A DNA stretch of 64,000 nucleotides from Hyphomicrobium denitrificans 1NES1 (lineage in GTDB: Bacteria > Pseudomonadota > Alphaproteobacteria > Rhizobiales > Hyphomicrobiaceae), in assembly GCF_000230975.2 (NCBI RefSeq), contig NC_021172.1, positions 930,001 through 994,000 on the forward strand, given 5' to 3'. The stretch's first letter is position 1; each line of letters begins with the position of its first letter. A model generated the notes under the pieces. The model saw only the letters and a list, made by a program, of their open reading frames with translations. It searched no databases and was not told where the DNA came from. Position numbers and translations under genes: made by a program. Below, in pieces: positions 60,998-64,000 of this stretch.

Positions 60998-62122
60998 CTA
61001 CGCGCTGCCGATGATGCGACGACCTGCGCCAAGCGGGATCACCCATCCCCCGGCGCGATCGGGACGCGCGAATTCATCGTGCTTGATGGCGGCGGCCAGC
61101 CGATCACGCACTGTCTTGGCCTCGCCCTCGATCGCCGCGTCGATAAGATCGCGCTCTATGCCGACGAAGACTGGGCGCAGGTTGAGGCGCGCAAGCACAT
61201 CCTGATCGGCGGGATTCGCGGTCGCGTCAGTCAGTGGTCCCGCTCGCGTCACGAATCCACCCACGAGCCCCTCAATCGCGCTGGCGCCGTCCACTTCCCG
61301 CACCGGCGCAGCATCCAGAAGGGCGCGGGCGCTCGCGGCATCGCGCTGAAGTCCGGGCTGGAAGCGCTCGCGGGCAAGGCGCCGGAGCGCGCCCGCAAGT
61401 CCGGCATGGCCGAGCGGGTCGATCAGGTTGGCGATGTGGTGGCGAAGGAGGCCGATGAAGACCGCGTCCTTGTCGTCCGCATCGATCGGCTCGCCTTCGT
61501 CGACCGGGTCACGGACTGATAGGTATGCCTGCGCCGGTCCATTTAGCGCGGCGCCCCAGCGCGTGGCGATCGCGACGCGCTTGATCGTGACCTTCCGTCC
61601 TCTAGCCGTGACGTCAATGCGCTGGGCCTGCGCCCATCCCCTGCCGAGCGCCTTATCGGGACCACCCGGGTCATGACAGCCTTTGGCCTCGGCCACGGTC
61701 AGGGAGGTGAGATCGGCAGCGCAGGCCACCCAGTCCGGTAGATCGCCACGAGAGCGGCGGACGATGTCGATGCGGCGCCGCCCATCAAGAAGCAGCGATT
61801 GGCTCGTGAGATGCGCGAAGATCGAAAGATCGAGATAGCGCTCGAGATAGGCGCGGGCCACGAAGCGCCCGAACAAGCCCGACAGCGCGACCTTCACCTC
61901 GCGCGCTTGTCCCAGGGGCTCCTTGAAGATGAAGGGCGTGCCCGGACCGGTCGCGGCGAGCAGGGCGTCCAGAATGGACCACGCGCCATAAGCAGCGCCG
62001 GGGGTCTGAAGCACCTCGCGGATGCCCGCATCCTCGATCTCGGAAACCTCAAGGTCGACGGTCGGGCCGGCGACAGGGCTCGCGGATGCAGGATCGAAGC
62101 TATGGATGAAGGTTCGGGTCAC
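60998..62122 (-). CDS. HipA-coupled protein with putative PD-(D/E)XK nuclease motif
   Basis: 374 residues; no named family recognised. Residues about 115-190 read like a PD-(D/E)XK core: a basic strand region (GRRRIDIVRRSRGD), Asp130 in LPDWVACAADL, Glu145-x-Lys147 in TVAEAKGCHDPGG, and Gln166 in GWAQAQRIDV, followed by a hydrophobic strand (KRVAIATRWG). The ATG overlaps the hipA stop by 4 nt, so it is translationally coupled as third gene of a hipB-hipA operon. Function unknown; nuclease effector or DNA-recognition role is inference. Confidence 0.6.
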   Translation of the reverse strand: MTRTFIHSFDPASASPVAGPTVDLEVSEIEDAGIREVLQTPGAAYGAWSILDALLAATGPGTPFIFKEPLGQAREVKVALSGLFGRFVARAYLERYLDLSIFAHLTSQSLLLDGRRRIDIVRRSRGDLPDWVACAADLTSLTVAEAKGCHDPGGPDKALGRGWAQAQRIDVTARGRKVTIKRVAIATRWGAALNGPAQAYLSVRDPVDEGEPIDADDKDAVFIGLLRHHIANLIDPLGHAGLAGALRRLARERFQPGLQRDAASARALLDAAPVREVDGASAIEGLVGGFVTRAGPLTDATANPADQDVLARLNLRPVFVGIERDLIDAAIEGEAKTVRDRLAAAIKHDEFARPDRAGGWVIPLGAGRRIIGSA

Positions 62123-63366
62123 AGCGCCAGCGCCCGCTTGAGGTCGTCGTGCTCAAAGGCGCTGGCCATGCGGGTGATCTCGGCGGGGCGGGCGCCGGCC
62201 TCCTTCGCGGTCTCCCGCCAGGTCGCTGTCACGACCGCGACTTCCTTGATGACGCCGCGAGCCGCTGCGAGGCCGAGGCCGAAGTATTCCGAGGCGGCCT
62301 CGAGGAGGTCTATCGAGCAGGTGCCTTCGTCGAGATCGATGTTCGTTGTCAGTACGCGAGCCTTGAGGTCGGTCGGCACGGGGTTGAGATCGTAGATGGG
62401 GGAAAGCGTCCAACCCGCCTTGCCGAGCAACAGGAAGCCATGGTTGCGGAGATGATCGTCGACGTTCGAGATCAGCACGTTGAAGGCGACGCGACGATAG
62501 AGCGCCTGGGCATCGGTCTTTGCTTGCGCTCCGTGCTGTGTCAGCGCATCGACGATCTCGGGATAGCTGCCGCGCTCGCCGTCCTTCGATCCCGTCATCG
62601 CCATTGCGGAGAGGAAGGGGATGCGAATGGCGCCGGTCCTGTCGAAGCGCCGAGACAGGAGCACCGCCTTTCCGCCGACCCGCAGCAATTCGTGGGAGGG
62701 TGTGGCGATGCCGGCGCGCCCCGCGAGGCGTAAAGCAATCTCCTCCCAGGTCTCCAAGCTGTAGTCGTCGGTTTCCTTGGGGAACTTCGCGATGGAGAGG
62801 TGGCCGTGCTGATCGACGATCGACGCCTTGGGGCGTGAACCTCCAAGTGATGATCCGGGCGCGAAGATGAGTTGGAGATCCTCATCCGTCTCCTCGTCGC
62901 GAAGGACGCGTTCCGTCACGGCGAGGAGACGCCCGAGCTCGATCAGGGCGGGCACGCCCGCATGAAGCGGCGCTTGGAACACGTCATCGCCCGCCCAGCG
63001 GAATCGGAGCGCGCCAAGGCGGGTCTCATCGGCGACGCCAAGAAGATAGTCGCTTTCGGCGAGAGTCCGGATCGCGCGGCCTTCGCGCTCGGCGAGGCGC
63101 CGCTCGGCACGCTGCATGAGGCGGCGCCCCCAGGTGTCCGGCGCCGAGTCGCCGATGGACCCGAAGATGGCCTGTCCAGGCGGCGGCGCAAAGCCACCGC
63201 GCGTCAGTGCGAGAGCGGGCTCGATCGAGAAGCGATCCGGATCGGCGAGCCATTCCGGCGCGTACTCGAAGACGACGGTCTCGTTGCCCCGCACCTTGTT
63301 ACTGCGGGCCAATCCGACCGGACGTGTGCGCCCTTCAAGGTCGATATGGACTTCGATGTCAGCCAT
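62119..63366 (-). CDS. hipA: HipA-family serine/threonine kinase toxin
   Basis: 415 residues from ATG 63366, overlapping hipB by 8 nt. Gly-rich loop GSSLGGSRPKA (171-181), Lys195 (IAKFP), catalytic ISNVDDHLRNHG (Asp304, Asn308) and metal-binding DLNP (326-329). N-terminal subdomain-1 is fused (VHIDLEGRTRPVGLAR), so it is the full-length HipA type. Known HipA proteins phosphorylate aminoacyl-tRNA synthetases and arrest growth; substrate here unknown. Confidence 0.9.
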   Translation of the reverse strand: MADIEVHIDLEGRTRPVGLARSNKVRGNETVVFEYAPEWLADPDRFSIEPALALTRGGFAPPPGQAIFGSIGDSAPDTWGRRLMQRAERRLAEREGRAIRTLAESDYLLGVADETRLGALRFRWAGDDVFQAPLHAGVPALIELGRLLAVTERVLRDEETDEDLQLIFAPGSSLGGSRPKASIVDQHGHLSIAKFPKETDDYSLETWEEIALRLAGRAGIATPSHELLRVGGKAVLLSRRFDRTGAIRIPFLSAMAMTGSKDGERGSYPEIVDALTQHGAQAKTDAQALYRRVAFNVLISNVDDHLRNHGFLLLGKAGWTLSPIYDLNPVPTDLKARVLTTNIDLDEGTCSIDLLEAASEYFGLGLAAARGVIKEVAVVTATWRETAKEAGARPAEITRMASAFEHDDLKRALAL

Positions 63367-63694
63367 GATCGGTCGGCGTCGATGTGCGCCTGAGGCGGAC
63401 GCGTTTCGGCAACTCAGCGCTGGCCAGGGCCTGGCCGACGCTGTCGCGCGCGATGTCGGCGATCTCGGCCAAGCCATCGAGCAGTCCAAGCGCGTGCAGG
63501 ACGGCGGCATAGATGCCGATGCTGACATTGGCGTCGCCCGCTTCCACCCTTTGCAGGGTCGAGCGGGACGTGAAAGCGCGCTCAGCCACGACCGCCATGG
63601 GCAGCCGCCGCCGACGACGGGCGTCGTGGATATCCGCGCCCAGCTTCCGCAGTACGCGCCGCACAGCGGCAGGGGGATGGTGCGGTGTCGGCAT
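63359..63694 (-). CDS. hipB: HipB-like XRE antitoxin/regulator
   Basis: 111 residues. HTH: LGADIHDARRRRRLPMAVVA, ERAFTSRSTLQRVEAGDANV, IGIYAAVLHALGL. C-terminal basic tail. Upstream is AT-rich sequence with repeated ATCTTC/GAAGAT words that may be operator and promoter. Expected to bind HipA and repress the three-gene operon. Confidence 0.88.
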   Translation of the reverse strand: MPTPHHPPAAVRRVLRKLGADIHDARRRRRLPMAVVAERAFTSRSTLQRVEAGDANVSIGIYAAVLHALGLLDGLAEIADIARDSVGQALASAELPKRVRLRRTSTPTDHG

Positions 63695-63798
63695 TTGTTA
63701 TCTTCATATTACCATGACAGCGTTTATGTAGCACGAAGATTACAATTTTCCCAGCCCATGGAAAGGGAGGCCCTGCCGCGTCATCGATATAGCCATTT

Positions 63799-63817
63799 GT
63801 GTATCCAATGGTTACAC
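63799..63817. promoter_or_regulatory. Inverted repeat upstream of the right-edge RHH gene
   Basis: GTGTATCCAATGGTTACAC: arms GTGTAnCCA/TGGnTACAC around a central A, 7 bp before the start codon. Fits autoregulation by the ribbon-helix-helix product. Confidence 0.45.
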
Positions 63818-63824
63818 TCATAGC

Positions 63825-64000
63825 ATGCCTGGCAAGGACGTCGGACTTCGAATCAGAGTGGAACGCGAGTTGCGCGACCAGTTTCTTGAGGTCTGCCGGC
63901 TCCAGGACAGACCTGCGGCTCAGGTTATTCGCGAGTTCATGCGAGCATATGTGGCAGACCGCGTAGCGCCTGATGCGGCAGCCGCCGCCGGACAAAGGCA
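63825..64000 (+). CDS. Ribbon-helix-helix antitoxin-like protein, 3'-truncated by window edge
   Basis: First 58 codons, open to the edge: GLRIRVERELRDQFLEVCRL, RPAAQVIREFMRAYVADRVA. A short RHH fold typical of plasmid/ICE antitoxins; the cognate toxin would lie beyond the window. Divergent from hipB. Confidence 0.65.
   Translation, partial: MPGKDVGLRIRVERELRDQFLEVCRLQDRPAAQVIREFMRAYVADRVAPDAAAAAGQR

Noticed and set aside
63582..63995. 137-codon minus-strand frame upstream of hipB
   Set aside because: Overlaps hipB out of frame and is antisense to the RHH gene; Cys/His pattern looks accidental.
1..64000. CRISPR arrays, tRNA or rRNA genes, insertion sequences
   Set aside because: No regularly spaced repeats, tRNA-like folds or transposase genes were seen on reading; a dedicated scan (CRISPR finder, tRNAscan) would be decisive.

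Overview
The window is GC-rich alphaproteobacterial DNA, most likely from a Hyphomicrobiales member (Bradyrhizobium/Mesorhizobium/Xanthobacter-like). This follows from the GC-rich codon use, the NrsF/SigF pair, and a conjugation module with the gene content of the Rhizobiales quorum-sensing ICE family typified by ICEMlSymR7A. No integrase, tRNA, att site, insertion sequence or CRISPR array is visible, so the ends of the element lie outside the window.

Layout. (1) 1-3.1 kb: truncated flavin disulfide oxidoreductase, radical SAM enzyme and DUF547 protein, one + strand operon. (2) 3.1-9.05 kb, minus strand: a ten-gene operon headed by a bufferin-type copper peptide precursor (BufA), its MNIO enzyme (BufB) and partner (BufC), then DoxX, peroxiredoxin, haloacid dehalogenase, two carboxymuconolactone-decarboxylase-like proteins, NrtS and a second DoxX. 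Two tandem matches to the Caulobacter SigF promoter (GTAACC-N16-CGAA) precede it. (3) 9.3-12.5 kb, plus strand: SigF, its membrane anti-sigma NrsF, a TlpA-like thioredoxin, an MTA-phosphorylase-like enzyme and a DUF427 protein. (4) 12.6-19.8 kb, minus strand: an eight-gene arsenosugar-type operon (radical SAM, ArsM-like methyltransferase, Pit transporter, TVP38, MerA-like oxidoreductase, two glycosyltransferases, CMD protein).

(5) 20.3-63.7 kb: ICE backbone. LuxR/LuxI with a perfect lux box, LysR, then trbI-G-F-L-K-J-E-D-C-B. A small MerR cassette follows, then a CopG-like protein and the TraG coupling protein. A complete mer operon (merR, merT, merP, merF-like, and a merB-merA fusion) sits before the relaxase, lytic transglycosylase, TraF peptidase, DUF2840, partition genes, RepA and an excisionase-like protein. 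Next come a DUF6499/DUF2285 gene split by a +1 frameshift (FseA-like), a QseM-like DUF2285 protein and a QseC-like regulator. The maintenance block is a lone receiver domain, DUF736, a membrane protein, DUF2493, Toprim, a giant methylase-helicase, ParB and ArdC. (6) 61-63.7 kb: a hipB-hipA pair followed by a translationally coupled putative PD-(D/E)XK protein. A partial ribbon-helix-helix antitoxin-like gene lies at the right edge.

How it works together. By analogy with R7A, TraI makes an acyl-homoserine lactone, TraR activates, FseA (made by rare +1 frameshifting) drives RdfS/excision and transfer, and QseM/QseC hold this down. RepA, ParA and ParB would maintain the excised circle, ArdC would protect it from restriction, and TraG, Trb and the relaxase would move it. 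The cargo is metal and metalloid defence (mercury, organomercury, arsenic, copper/redox). Several ICE genes carry structured 5' leaders. One pair (DUF736 and DUF2493) shares an architecture in which the paired stems differ in sequence while single-stranded parts are conserved, which is the most promising undescribed element seen here; the HipBA-plus-nuclease operon is the most promising undescribed protein system.
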